Of a DNA stretch of 12,465 bases, positions 1 to 6,022 are shown piece after piece. A model generated the notes under the pieces. That model ran no database searches and was not told the DNA's origin. It was given only the letters and a program-made list of their open reading frames with translations. This stretch comes from Patescibacteria group bacterium (GTDB taxonomy: Bacteria > Patescibacteriota > Minisyncoccia > Phycocordibacterales > GWA1-40-21), in the NCBI GenBank assembly GCA_018971765.1, contig JAGXAA010000022.1, positions 1 through 12,465 of the forward strand. The letters run 5' to 3'. Numbering within the stretch: the stretch's first letter is position 1; the number at the start of each line of letters is the position of its first letter. Position numbers and translations under genes: made by a program.

Positions 1-2
1 TA

Positions 3-416
3 GAGAGCGCACTTTCGCTTGAAGAGTATCGTGATGCCAAGAGTACGCTAGTTGCCTCAAAACAGCTTTTCAAAGAGAAATTATCGGCTTTTGAGCAAAA
101 AGCGAATAATCGGTTCGAACTTACCGAAAAGTTTTTGAAATACAATATGGAATTGGCAAACGACCGAACAAATGAAGAAAATCTTCATTTGTTCAAAAAA
201 GTCGGTTCGAACTTTTTTGTGGAAGCTCGAACCGTACTTTTTGAGCCACGCGGAGCGTGGAAAATCCTTTCAGATTCAGAATTTTTTGGGGGGAATGCAG
301 GAGTGTCGGCGCTTCGCGCCGACCCCATTTCGGGCTCTGATTCCGATTTCCAATTTTGGCGGTGTTTGTTGGACAAAGTTCGAATGTATTTTGAGTTGAA
401 TCCTGATGAGGACTGA
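3..416 (+). CDS. Serine recombinase, C-terminal fragment (5' end outside window)
   Basis: The frame is open from the window edge to TGA at 414-416, giving about 137 residues with no start needed. The first part (LSLEEYRDAKSTLVASKQ and on) is charged and helical, like the coiled-coil region near the end of large serine recombinases. It is followed by LFKKVGSNFFVEARTVLF, a short beta-strand module that commonly closes recombinases of this type. The complete recombinase at 4632-5954 ends similarly (MGCFKSKLKITKGVVTI). The catalytic Ser domain lies outside the window, so activity cannot be judged. Two perfect small palindromes (246-260 and 305-323) lie inside the coding tail, and a long GC-rich repeat starts directly after the stop. 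Only the tail is visible, so the family call is inference from shape and ending. Confidence 0.6.
   Translation, partial: ESALSLEEYRDAKSTLVASKQLFKEKLSAFEQKANNRFELTEKFLKYNMELANDRTNEENLHLFKKVGSNFFVEARTVLFEPRGAWKILSDSEFFGGNAGVSALRADPISGSDSDFQFWRCLLDKVRMYFELNPDED
246..260. repeat. Mini-palindrome with GGA loop inside recombinase tail
   Basis: CCACGC-gga-GCGTGG is a 6-bp perfect stem with a three-base loop. It lies within the coding sequence and encodes PRGAW. It has the same layout as the palindromes at 421-437 and 3854-3872. Confidence 0.7.
305..323. repeat. Mini-palindrome with TTC loop inside recombinase tail
   Basis: GTCGGCGC-ttc-GCGCCGAC is an 8-bp perfect stem with a three-base loop. It lies in the coding sequence near the recombinase C-terminus, in a locally GC-rich stretch. 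Confidence 0.75.
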
Positions 417-417
417 A

Positions 418-627
418 TCGCACGCGCGGAGCGCGTGGTGGCTTGAAACTGCCTCGTACGCCCCGATTGCGTGGGGAAGCGAACCAACGCGCCTCGGACA
501 CGCTCGCGGACTCGCGTGTGCAAAAACCAAAAAATTTCCTTGCATTTTCCTCGCGCCTCCTCCCCCCACCCCTCCGCCGCGAAGCGGAAAAAGAAATGGA
601 AAGGAAATTTTTGGTTTTGCTTCGCCG
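418..627. repeat. Left arm of long imperfect inverted repeat (about 210 bp)
   Basis: The reverse complement of this block aligns along its length with 3681-3874, with a few small gaps. Long identical runs include CGGGGCGTACG, GCGAGTCCGCGAGCG, ACGCGCTCCGCGCGTGCGA and the G-rich core. The arm starts one base after the recombinase TGA. It contains an internal inverted repeat: CCAAAAAATTTCCTT at 527-541 pairs with AAGGAAATTTTTGG at 601-614. The loop is pyrimidine-rich (557-578), and its complement is a G-quadruplex-like run. The arm also holds mini-palindromes at 421-437 (CACGCGC-gga-GCGCGTG) and 577-587 (CCGC-gaa-GCGG). Open frames crossing it look like GC-rich chance ORFs. Confidence 0.85.
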
Positions 628-649
628 TATTCATAAATCTAGTTTATCA

Positions 650-672
650 CAATATCCAAACTTTGGATATTG
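650..672. promoter_or_regulatory. Perfect 23-bp palindrome, likely Xre operator
   Basis: CAATATCCAAA-c-TTTGGATATTG has 11-bp arms around a single central base and ends 26 bp before the ATG of the Xre-type regulator at 699. Small Xre repressors commonly bind such dyads to autoregulate their operon. The assignment to this regulator is inferred from position. The palindrome would overlap or abut any promoter serving the short 699 leader; I do not see a clear -35/-10 pair. Confidence 0.6.
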
Positions 673-698
673 AAAATTTAGATAGAACATAGTAGTAT

Positions 699-920
699 AT
701 GACTAGGTCAAGACAAACCAAAGAATATGCCTATTTTGTTGAGCGATTGCGGAAAGCTCGCGAGGAGGCAGGATTGACTCAAACCGAGGTGGCAAAGAAA
801 TTGAAGCGTCCGCAATCGCATATTTCTAATGTCGAATCGGGACAGCAAAGAGTTGATGTTGTCGAACTCCAATTTTTTGCGAAGATTTATAATAAGGACA
901 TCAACTACTTTATAAAATAA
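699..920 (+). CDS. Small Xre-family HTH transcriptional regulator
   Basis: This is a 73-residue protein that is essentially one Cro/C1-type helix-turn-helix domain. The HTH core is around residues 25-49: LTQTEVAKKLKRPQSHISN followed by VESG, with the usual hydrophobic spacing and the E-G turn. There is no extra sensor domain. It is the first gene of a compact operon, with only 5 bp before the next ATG. A perfect dyad at 650-672 sits just upstream, so autoregulation of the operon is the natural reading. In an AbiEii-containing operon it could serve as the regulatory or antitoxin-side partner; that role is inference. No clear Shine-Dalgarno precedes the ATG. The start is chosen because it keeps the whole domain and follows the operator. 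Confidence 0.85.
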   Translation: MTRSRQTKEYAYFVERLRKAREEAGLTQTEVAKKLKRPQSHISNVESGQQRVDVVELQFFAKIYNKDINYFIK

Positions 921-925
921 TAGAT

Positions 926-2038
926 ATGACTCAAATTTTTACACTTATAATCGGTGCCGCAAGTGTCTACTTTTTCTACGGCAATAATTTTATTATTGCC
1001 GTAATTTTGTTTACTTGGTTTCTATCTAGGCTTTTTGGATATAACCTGAAAAGAATTTTTGAAGGCATCGGTCATTCAGAGGTGGAACGACAATCTAATA
1101 TAGTTCTTGAGCTAAAACTAAATATTGTAGCAATCTTAAAATCACCAGCTGTTTCTGAGCTCTTTGATCGATTGCAAAATGGGAAAAAAGCGATGTTTCG
1201 CTCTGAATTTAAATTTAAGGATAAACAAAAATGGATAGAATCAACAATTGATAGTTATAAGAAAAAGTACGACAACGATAAAGATTGGACAAACAAAGAA
1301 GGTCAGAGGTTTGTTTGGGATTCCACGAAGTGGAATATTAAAAACAATATTTTGTGGAAAAATGGACAGATTGATTTTAGTGATAGCATGGAACATGAGC
1401 TTGTAATTCCTTACGAATTCAAGAGCAAGGAGGACGATGACTCAATGAGCTGGAACGACATCGGTGCTGGTATTCGAATTCGAGCTATCGTTGTAAATGG
1501 AATGATAAAAGTACAGATTGGAAATTTTGATAAAGAATCGAGCCCGGAATTTTATCGAGATTCTGGCCTCGCGGCATATAAAACTTGGGAAACAATAACA
1601 ACTTTTCCTTTGATGTATGTTTCTCAATCAATCCCGACTCATTACCTCAATCTATCAATGTACGCGACCGATTCGTATAAAAATCTATTAAGATTAGAGT
1701 CGAAAAAGGATTGGACAAAAGATTGGAAGGAATTAAATGCAGAAATTGGTGATTACAATTACCTTAAAACAGCATTTGCTAGTGACGCTCCAGCAGACAA
1801 TAAGTTTTCAGCAGTCTACAAGAAATTTCACGAAAAAAGTCTCAAAATGTTGGAAGCAGAAAAGTTTTCTGATCCCAACAAAAGAAAAGATGATGATTGG
1901 CCAGTGCCAGGTTGGATGGAGGATAATAGCATTACCTATTTAAACAATTACCTTCATATATTTATCGCTGACTACAAAGATATGAGGGAGAAAAATGAGA
2001 AGTATTATCTTACAGATTTCCACGAAGAACATCCTTAA
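926..2038 (+). CDS. Membrane-anchored protein of unknown function, middle gene of AbiEii operon
   Basis: This is a 370-residue protein. Residues 4-18 (IFTLIIGAASVYFFY) and about 22-38 (FIIAVILFTWFLSRLFG) form two closely spaced hydrophobic helices, a membrane hairpin followed by basic residues (NLKRIF). The remaining roughly 320 residues are soluble, charged and Trp-rich (KDWTNKEGQRFVWDSTKW, DDWPVPGWMED) and probably cytoplasmic. I recognise no known domain or catalytic motif. The gene starts 5 bp after the Xre gene. Its TAA overlaps the next ATG by one base (TAATG), so it is probably translationally coupled to the nucleotidyltransferase. A membrane partner would suit an abortive-infection effector or sensor, but that is inferred only from the neighbours. 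Confidence 0.8.
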   Translation: MTQIFTLIIGAASVYFFYGNNFIIAVILFTWFLSRLFGYNLKRIFEGIGHSEVERQSNIVLELKLNIVAILKSPAVSELFDRLQNGKKAMFRSEFKFKDKQKWIESTIDSYKKKYDNDKDWTNKEGQRFVWDSTKWNIKNNILWKNGQIDFSDSMEHELVIPYEFKSKEDDDSMSWNDIGAGIRIRAIVVNGMIKVQIGNFDKESSPEFYRDSGLAAYKTWETITTFPLMYVSQSIPTHYLNLSMYATDSYKNLLRLESKKDWTKDWKELNAEIGDYNYLKTAFASDAPADNKFSAVYKKFHEKSLKMLEAEKFSDPNKRKDDDWPVPGWMEDNSITYLNNYLHIFIADYKDMREKNEKYYLTDFHEEHP

Positions 2039-3447
2039 TGATTGCAAAAGATGAAATTGAAGCAAAATCAAAAGAATTTGAAATTCACTCGTCAAATGTT
2101 GAGCGTGATTATGTTTTTGGTTGGCTAATTTTTGGCATTTTTACAGTTAGTAGTCTCAAAGATACTATTTTTCTAAAAGGTGGAAACGCCTTACGCAAGG
2201 GGTATTTCAAAAATACTCGTTTTTCTTCTGATTTGGATTTTGGTATTCCTGGCGAGATTGCGCAAAATGTTCTTCTCGAAGAAATAAACAAGGTTTGTGA
2301 TTTTATCCAAGGAAAAGCTGGAGTTGTTTTTGTAAAAGAAGATAACAAAGTTGAGGAAAAGTTTTTAGCTTCTGAAGCCCCAATACCCGACCTTAAAGTT
2401 TATGAGGTGAGAGTCTATTTCAAAGGATTTAACGGCGAAGCCGATCATATAAAACTTAGAATTTCGATGGACATTACTCGTTTCGATAAAGTGCTTTTGC
2501 CGATACAAAGTGTCGATTTAATTCATCCATATTCGGATGCCGAAAACTTAGTGTGCAAAATCCGATGTATGAAGTTAGAAGAAATTATTGCGACAAAATT
2601 AAAATGTCTCCTGCAAAGGCAACACGCTCCCGATTTGTTTGATTATGTTTATTCAATAAAACTTTTAGGCGGTGAGCTGAACAAAGAAGAAGTTGTGCAG
2701 ACCTTCGTTCGAAAGACTATCTTTGGAAGAAACCTCCATGTATTGAAGAATATTCTACACAAAACACCTTTTGATTATTTCAAAGAATATTGGAGTAAAA
2801 CGGTAGTTTGCGCCAAACAATTTTTGTTTGGCGTAGATGAAGCAATAAACTTGTTTATTGCCGACCTCGAAACACTTTTTGGCATATATCCTGATAATGG
2901 TTTTGCTGAATTCGCATATTTTGGCGCGGAATTGCGCGCCCCAATAATGAAAGCAGGTAGAGAGCAAACTTTGTTAAAAATTCGCTACAAAGGCGAAGAT
3001 CGCATCGTTGAACCCTATTCGTTAAAATATCAACAAAAGAAAGACGGTACGGAATGGGAATATTTTTACGCATATAAACTCAAGGGTGGTAAAAGTGATC
3101 CTGGAACCAAAAAGTTTCTTGCTAAAGACATGGAATCAATAGAAAACCTAGATGATAAATTTGTACCAAGATTTCCAATTGAACTTTCAAAAGCTGGTGA
3201 GACACCAGAAAATCCATATCTATTTGATCCAAACAGACCGACACCCGCTCCGCGTCCGCGCAGAGCATCTGGGCTATCAAGAACGCCTAGGCGTTCTTCG
3301 TTTGGACCAAAATACATTTATCAATGTAGTTATTGTGGTCGCAAGTTTCCAAAAAGTAGTCATGATAGCACTCTGCGACAACATAAAGACAAAAATGGTT
3401 ATCCGTGCGGTGGCAGATACGGATACTATGTGGACACGAAATACTAG
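2038..3447 (+). CDS. AbiEii/AbiGii-type nucleotidyltransferase (toxin family) with C-terminal zinc-finger-like tail
   Basis: This is a 469-residue protein. Residues 45-68 carry the DUF1814/AbiEii signature: FLKGGNALRKGY, then NTRFSSDLDF. The GG at 48-49 and the D65-x-D67 pair match the nucleotide-binding and metal-binding positions of the polymerase-beta-like fold. Residues 179-207 (KLEEIIATKLKCLLQRQHAPDLFDYVY) match the family's downstream Lys and DLxD motif. Family members transfer nucleotides to RNA and act as type IV toxins or abortive-infection effectors. The C-terminus is unusual. A Pro/Arg-rich linker (about 396-420) leads to C430-x2-C433-x15-H449-x7-C457, a C2HC-like zinc finger that may bind nucleic acid. 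The gene overlaps its upstream neighbour by one base. No AbiEi-type antitoxin is seen; the partners are an Xre regulator and a membrane protein. Confidence 0.85.
   Translation: MIAKDEIEAKSKEFEIHSSNVERDYVFGWLIFGIFTVSSLKDTIFLKGGNALRKGYFKNTRFSSDLDFGIPGEIAQNVLLEEINKVCDFIQGKAGVVFVKEDNKVEEKFLASEAPIPDLKVYEVRVYFKGFNGEADHIKLRISMDITRFDKVLLPIQSVDLIHPYSDAENLVCKIRCMKLEEIIATKLKCLLQRQHAPDLFDYVYSIKLLGGELNKEEVVQTFVRKTIFGRNLHVLKNILHKTPFDYFKEYWSKTVVCAKQFLFGVDEAINLFIADLETLFGIYPDNGFAEFAYFGAELRAPIMKAGREQTLLKIRYKGEDRIVEPYSLKYQQKKDGTEWEYFYAYKLKGGKSDPGTKKFLAKDMESIENLDDKFVPRFPIELSKAGETPENPYLFDPNRPTPAPRPRRASGLSRTPRRSSFGPKYIYQCSYCGRKFPKSSHDSTLRQHKDKNGYPCGGRYGYYVDTKY
3279..3298. repeat. Perfect 20-bp palindrome within AbiEii-like gene
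   Basis: AAGAACGCCTAGGCGTTCTT is exactly self-complementary with no loop. It lies in the part of the gene encoding the Pro/Arg-rich linker just before the zinc-finger-like tail. The segment around it (3238-3300) is richer in GC than the rest of the gene. It could be a DNA-binding site or the scar of an inserted palindromic element. Confidence 0.7.
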
Positions 3448-3455
3448 GGAGTAAT

Positions 3456-3472
3456 CCCGCGAAGCGGGTTTT
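3456..3472 (+). terminator. Rho-independent terminator of the Xre/membrane/AbiEii operon
   Basis: CCCGC-gaa-GCGGG is followed directly by TTTT, 9 bp after the TAG of the nucleotidyltransferase gene. The stem is short (5 bp) but all G/C. The T-run is only four bases, so efficiency is uncertain. Confidence 0.6.
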
Positions 3473-3627
3473 GTGCGCGCACAGGGTGGGTGGGGCAAGC
3501 ACATACAGATTTGTTTGTGCCTAGCACAATCCGCTTTATGAGTTAGCACGACCAGTAAACGAAGCCACAAACCCCCGAGCTACCACAGAACGCGGAGAGG
3601 AAGCGCCTCGGTCGCCGTGAGGGTGGA

Positions 3628-3669
3628 GAAAAGAGCAAACAAAAATGTTAAAATAAGATTGCTCTTTTC
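3628..3669. repeat. 11-bp inverted repeat with AT-rich spacer
   Basis: GAAAAGAGCAA (3628-3638) and TTGCTCTTTTC (3659-3669) are exact reverse complements around a 20-bp A/T-rich spacer. It lies 11 bp outside the right arm of the long inverted repeat. It could act as a terminator in either direction or as a protein-binding site. I see no T-run beyond those in the arms. Confidence 0.6.
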
Positions 3670-3680
3670 GGAGACTGAAA

Positions 3681-3874
3681 CGGCGACGCAAACCAAAAAT
3701 TTCCTTTCCTCATTTTTCGCCTTTCGGCGGAGGGGTGGGGGGAGGAGCCGAGCAAAGAAATGCAAGGAAATTTTTGGGTTTGCCCGCGCGAGTCCGCGAG
3801 CGCGGCCGAGGCGCAGTCAGCGGAATCGGGGCGTACGCTTCAATTCAAAGCTGGCACGCGCTCCGCGCGTGCGA
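3681..3874. repeat. Right arm of long imperfect inverted repeat (about 194 bp)
   Basis: This is the inverted counterpart of 418-627. It contains the same internal inverted repeat (AACCAAAAATTTCCTT near 3691-3706 against AAGGAAATTTTTGGG near 3764-3778). It also contains a G-rich core at 3726-3747 that is identical to the complement of the left arm over 22 bases, and a terminal mini-palindrome GCACGCGC-tcc-GCGCGTGC at 3854-3872. The G-run core (GGAGGGGTGGGGGGAGGAG) is a G-quadruplex candidate on the plus strand. Identity between arms, judged by eye, is roughly three quarters, so the arms are not a recent exact duplication. Confidence 0.85.
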
Positions 3875-3930
3875 AGTGGGTTCGAGCAAAGTCTAATATC
3901 TCACCGCCCGAAGACTTTTTTATCGGACTG

Positions 3931-3958
3931 ACCCGAGTACTTAAAGATTGGCTCGGGT
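3931..3958. promoter_or_regulatory. Dyad upstream of AbiU2-like gene
   Basis: ACCCGAG (3931-3937) and CTCGGGT (3952-3958) are exact reverse complements 14 bp apart, ending 23 bp before the ATG at 3982. The site could be an operator or a leader hairpin. No promoter elements were recognised with confidence. Confidence 0.4.
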
Positions 3959-3981
3959 GTACCTTAAGAAGTCGAGGCGAT

Positions 3982-4629
3982 ATGAATCCAAAAATTGAAC
4001 AGTGGAAAAGAGACATTGAAAAGATCACGAGTGACGTGACCGATACGATTGAGAGCCAATTCATTTTCAAACGCCTTGGTGAGATAGTCACGGCCAATTC
4101 AAAAATCGGCGCCGATAATCTTTTCTGGGATCATCTGGCATCTAGTTTTGGTGCAAGTCTCGTTTTGGGTATCACCAGACAAGTTGATAAAAGGCCAGAG
4201 GTTGTGAGCTTACTTAAGCTCCTGGAGGACATAAAAGATAATCCCGGCATCATAACGAAACAGTGGTACGGAGACGAATACGAAAAAAGTCCCGTGTTGG
4301 GTCGTGCTTTTGGCATACAATCTTTCGAGGAGCACTTCGGCTCCAAACCTGAACTTGACCCTGATCTAATTGAGAAGGATATCCAAGCTCTAAAATCCGC
4401 CACCGCGAAAGTTGCCCGATTTCGCCATACAAGAATCGCTCACAAGAACGCCGATGAGCGCTTAGTCATCGACCTCAATTTTGCGGAAGTTGAGGCGGCA
4501 TTAAAAGAGGTGGAGAGACTCGTAATCAGATACCAGTTACTTCTGAATCAATCTGATTATAACGAACTTATGCCAAGCATCACCTATAACTGGGAGTCTA
4601 TATTCAGAACACCTTGGATTGACGGTTGA
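3982..4629 (+). CDS. AbiU2/HEPN-like protein, probable abortive-infection ribonuclease
   Basis: This is a 215-residue, largely helical protein. The key motif is RFRHTRIAHKNAD at residues 146-158. R148-x5-H154 fits the R-x4-6-H active-site motif of HEPN RNases, and the surrounding RxxRIAHxxAD resembles the AbiU2-type HEPN family. HEPN proteins of this kind cleave RNA in phage-defence or toxin systems. The N-terminal half (SSFGASLVLGITRQVDK) suits the long helices of the fold. The frame stays open 74 codons upstream into the GC-rich repeat. I chose ATG 3982 because GAGG sits 6 bp before it and the upstream extension is repeat-derived. No AbiU1-type partner or antitoxin is adjacent. It converges with the recombinase, with only 2 bp between stops. 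Confidence 0.7.
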   Translation: MNPKIEQWKRDIEKITSDVTDTIESQFIFKRLGEIVTANSKIGADNLFWDHLASSFGASLVLGITRQVDKRPEVVSLLKLLEDIKDNPGIITKQWYGDEYEKSPVLGRAFGIQSFEEHFGSKPELDPDLIEKDIQALKSATAKVARFRHTRIAHKNADERLVIDLNFAEVEAALKEVERLVIRYQLLLNQSDYNELMPSITYNWESIFRTPWIDG

Positions 4630-4631
4630 AT

Positions 4632-5954
4632 TTACCCAATAGTCACGACTCCCTTCGTAATCTTGAGCTTCGATTTGAAGCATCCCATCAGTTCGCGCTT
4701 CTCCTCGTTCGTACCTTCCTTGAGTATGTACTTTGCATAGGTGCGTAAGTCGATGTCCTCGTGTTTCGCATCCGCTTTCGAGAATCCAAGCACCGTACGC
4801 TGGAATTTGTTGTGTCGTTTTAGTTCCTCCTTGAATTTCATTTCAATGCCTAGCTCGTTGAAGTCGATTTGATCGAGTATGCCCAGCAATTGTTCAATGA
4901 GTTCCTCCTCCCGTAGATATCTGTTGCCCGTGCAGTGATGGTCCTTGGATCTTCCACAGCCGTAGTAAATGTAATGTGCTGAGGTGCCGTTCTTGAGCGG
5001 CTTGTATTTTTCTTCGGCTGATACACACGAGCCGCACGTGCCGCATACTATGAGTTTTGTGAAGGCAAACTCGTGACTTTGTCGTGTAATGTTGTCACGC
5101 TTGAGTTGCACCTGCACTTGGTCGAATAGTTCCTTTGTGACCAGCGGCTCATGTTTCCCGGTATACCAGTTGCCGCTTTTCTTCGGATACTCGAATACGC
5201 CGTAGTAGAAGGGATTTTGTAGTGTCCTGAAAATATTGCTGAGCGCTAGGTTCTTGTTGCCGACCGTTTTGAAGTTCAGATCAAATTTCAACCAGTGATG
5301 AATCTTCCGACCGCTCCATTTTTCATATGCCATCTTTTCAAACATCTTCCGGACTATGGGTGCGCGCTCCGAATCAACGACCACTTGGCACTTCTTCTCC
5401 ATATTTTTCTGTGTCAGGTACCCAGTCGGAGGAGTGGTCGGCCATAGGCCCATCTCTACTCTCGTTCGCAGTCCGCGCTTCACGTTGATGCCCCTGTTGT
5501 CATTCTCGAGCTTGGCCTGACCACCGAGTATTGTCAGTAAGAATTTCTCGTTCGGGTTGTTCCGAAAACTTTGACTGAATGTGCGTATGTCCTGCAAGTG
5601 TCCGGCATCCATGAGGTCGACGATTCTACCCAAGTCACCAGCATTACGTGAGATACGATCTGGTGCCCACGTGAGAATGCCGTTGTACCTGCCGGCTCTT
5701 ATTTCCTCCACTATCTCGTTGAAGATCGGTCGCTGGCCGGTCTCCTTAGCCGAGTGCGACTCCCGCTTCATGGCTACGACCTCTAGTCCCTCGCGCTCCG
5801 CTAATTGGAGCATCTCCTTAATTTGGCTATCAATGGAGAGCACTTGCCGCTCCTCGGACTCGGTGCTTTTCCGCGCATACAGGCAGTACTTTACTTTTAA
5901 TGGGACTTGTATTGCTCTGGCCGGCGTCCCAACCGGCGCTTGTGCTGTGTTCAT
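4632..5954 (-). CDS. Large serine recombinase / site-specific integrase
   Basis: This 440-residue protein appears complete. The N-terminal resolvase-type domain has YARKSTESEERQ with nucleophile S30, the SIDSQ motif at 40-44, and WAPDRISRNAGDLGRI at 97-111 carrying the active-site arginines. The recombinase domain follows (ERGINVKRG-like region at 154-161, then PPTGY and FYYGVFEYPKKSGNW). A zinc ribbon has C304-x2-C307 with C333 and C341. A C-terminal helical tail ends in a short beta module. Such enzymes insert, excise or invert DNA at att sites. Its base composition is more GC-rich than the terminase next door, suggesting separate acquisition. Its stop is 2 bp from the convergent AbiU2-like stop. 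It sits exactly where a phage portal gene would be expected after the large terminase. Confidence 0.92.
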   Translation of the reverse strand: MNTAQAPVGTPARAIQVPLKVKYCLYARKSTESEERQVLSIDSQIKEMLQLAEREGLEVVAMKRESHSAKETGQRPIFNEIVEEIRAGRYNGILTWAPDRISRNAGDLGRIVDLMDAGHLQDIRTFSQSFRNNPNEKFLLTILGGQAKLENDNRGINVKRGLRTRVEMGLWPTTPPTGYLTQKNMEKKCQVVVDSERAPIVRKMFEKMAYEKWSGRKIHHWLKFDLNFKTVGNKNLALSNIFRTLQNPFYYGVFEYPKKSGNWYTGKHEPLVTKELFDQVQVQLKRDNITRQSHEFAFTKLIVCGTCGSCVSAEEKYKPLKNGTSAHYIYYGCGRSKDHHCTGNRYLREEELIEQLLGILDQIDFNELGIEMKFKEELKRHNKFQRTVLGFSKADAKHEDIDLRTYAKYILKEGTNEEKRELMGCFKSKLKITKGVVTIG

Positions 5955-6022
5955 ACATCTACAAGGGATGACGCAGACCGTCTTAGGAGTCTAGAGCGTC
6001 CTGAGAGTCTTGGAGTTGATAA
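5955..6022. other. Candidate attachment-site region behind recombinase start
   Basis: This 68-bp gap between the recombinase start and the terminase stop holds an imperfect direct repeat, GTCTTAGGAG (5980-5989) and GTCTTGGAG (6007-6015). The inverted repeat 6015-6046 follows. Serine integrase att sites commonly lie next to the integrase gene, and the junction of two unrelated gene blocks falls here. No matching second site was found by eye elsewhere in the window, so this is a positional guess. Confidence 0.3.

Larger units (their letters stand above)
3473..3981. other. Gene-free segment between the operon and the AbiU2-like gene
   Basis: I see no convincing gene here. In order it holds a GTGCGCGCAC palindrome (3472-3481), a GC-rich stretch of no recognised identity (about 3482-3627), an 11-bp inverted repeat (3628-3669), the right arm of the long inverted repeat (3681-3874), and a dyad ACCCGAG/CTCGGGT (3931-3937 and 3952-3958) just before the AbiU2-like start. 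Open frames through the repeat arm are compositional. Confidence 0.6.

Noticed and set aside
414..416. Possible alternative genetic code with TGA as glycine
   Set aside because: TGA ends the recombinase tail and the AbiU2-like gene at sensible places, and the genes read normally with standard stops.
185..634. Minus-strand open frame of 149 codons across the left repeat arm
   Set aside because: It reads Arg/Ala-rich sequence from the GC-rich repeat and overlaps the recombinase tail. A similar peptide is read from the right arm only because the DNA is repeated.
3530..3600. tRNA-like stretch on the minus strand with a CTCATAA sequence like a Met anticodon loop (complement of 3536-3542)
   Set aside because: The bases flanking the loop do not form a five-pair anticodon stem, and no acceptor or T-arm could be matched.
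3617..3931. Plus-strand open frame of 104 codons across the right repeat arm
   Set aside because: The composition is repeat-driven, with no domain, no plausible start signal, and overlap with inverted repeats.
3760..3981. Upstream extension of the AbiU2-like gene by 74 codons
   Set aside because: The extension is translated repeat-arm sequence without protein-like character; ATG 3982 has a GAGG just upstream and begins the helical domain.
5581..5994. Plus-strand open frame of 137 codons
   Set aside because: It lies opposite the well-supported recombinase gene and shows no domain.
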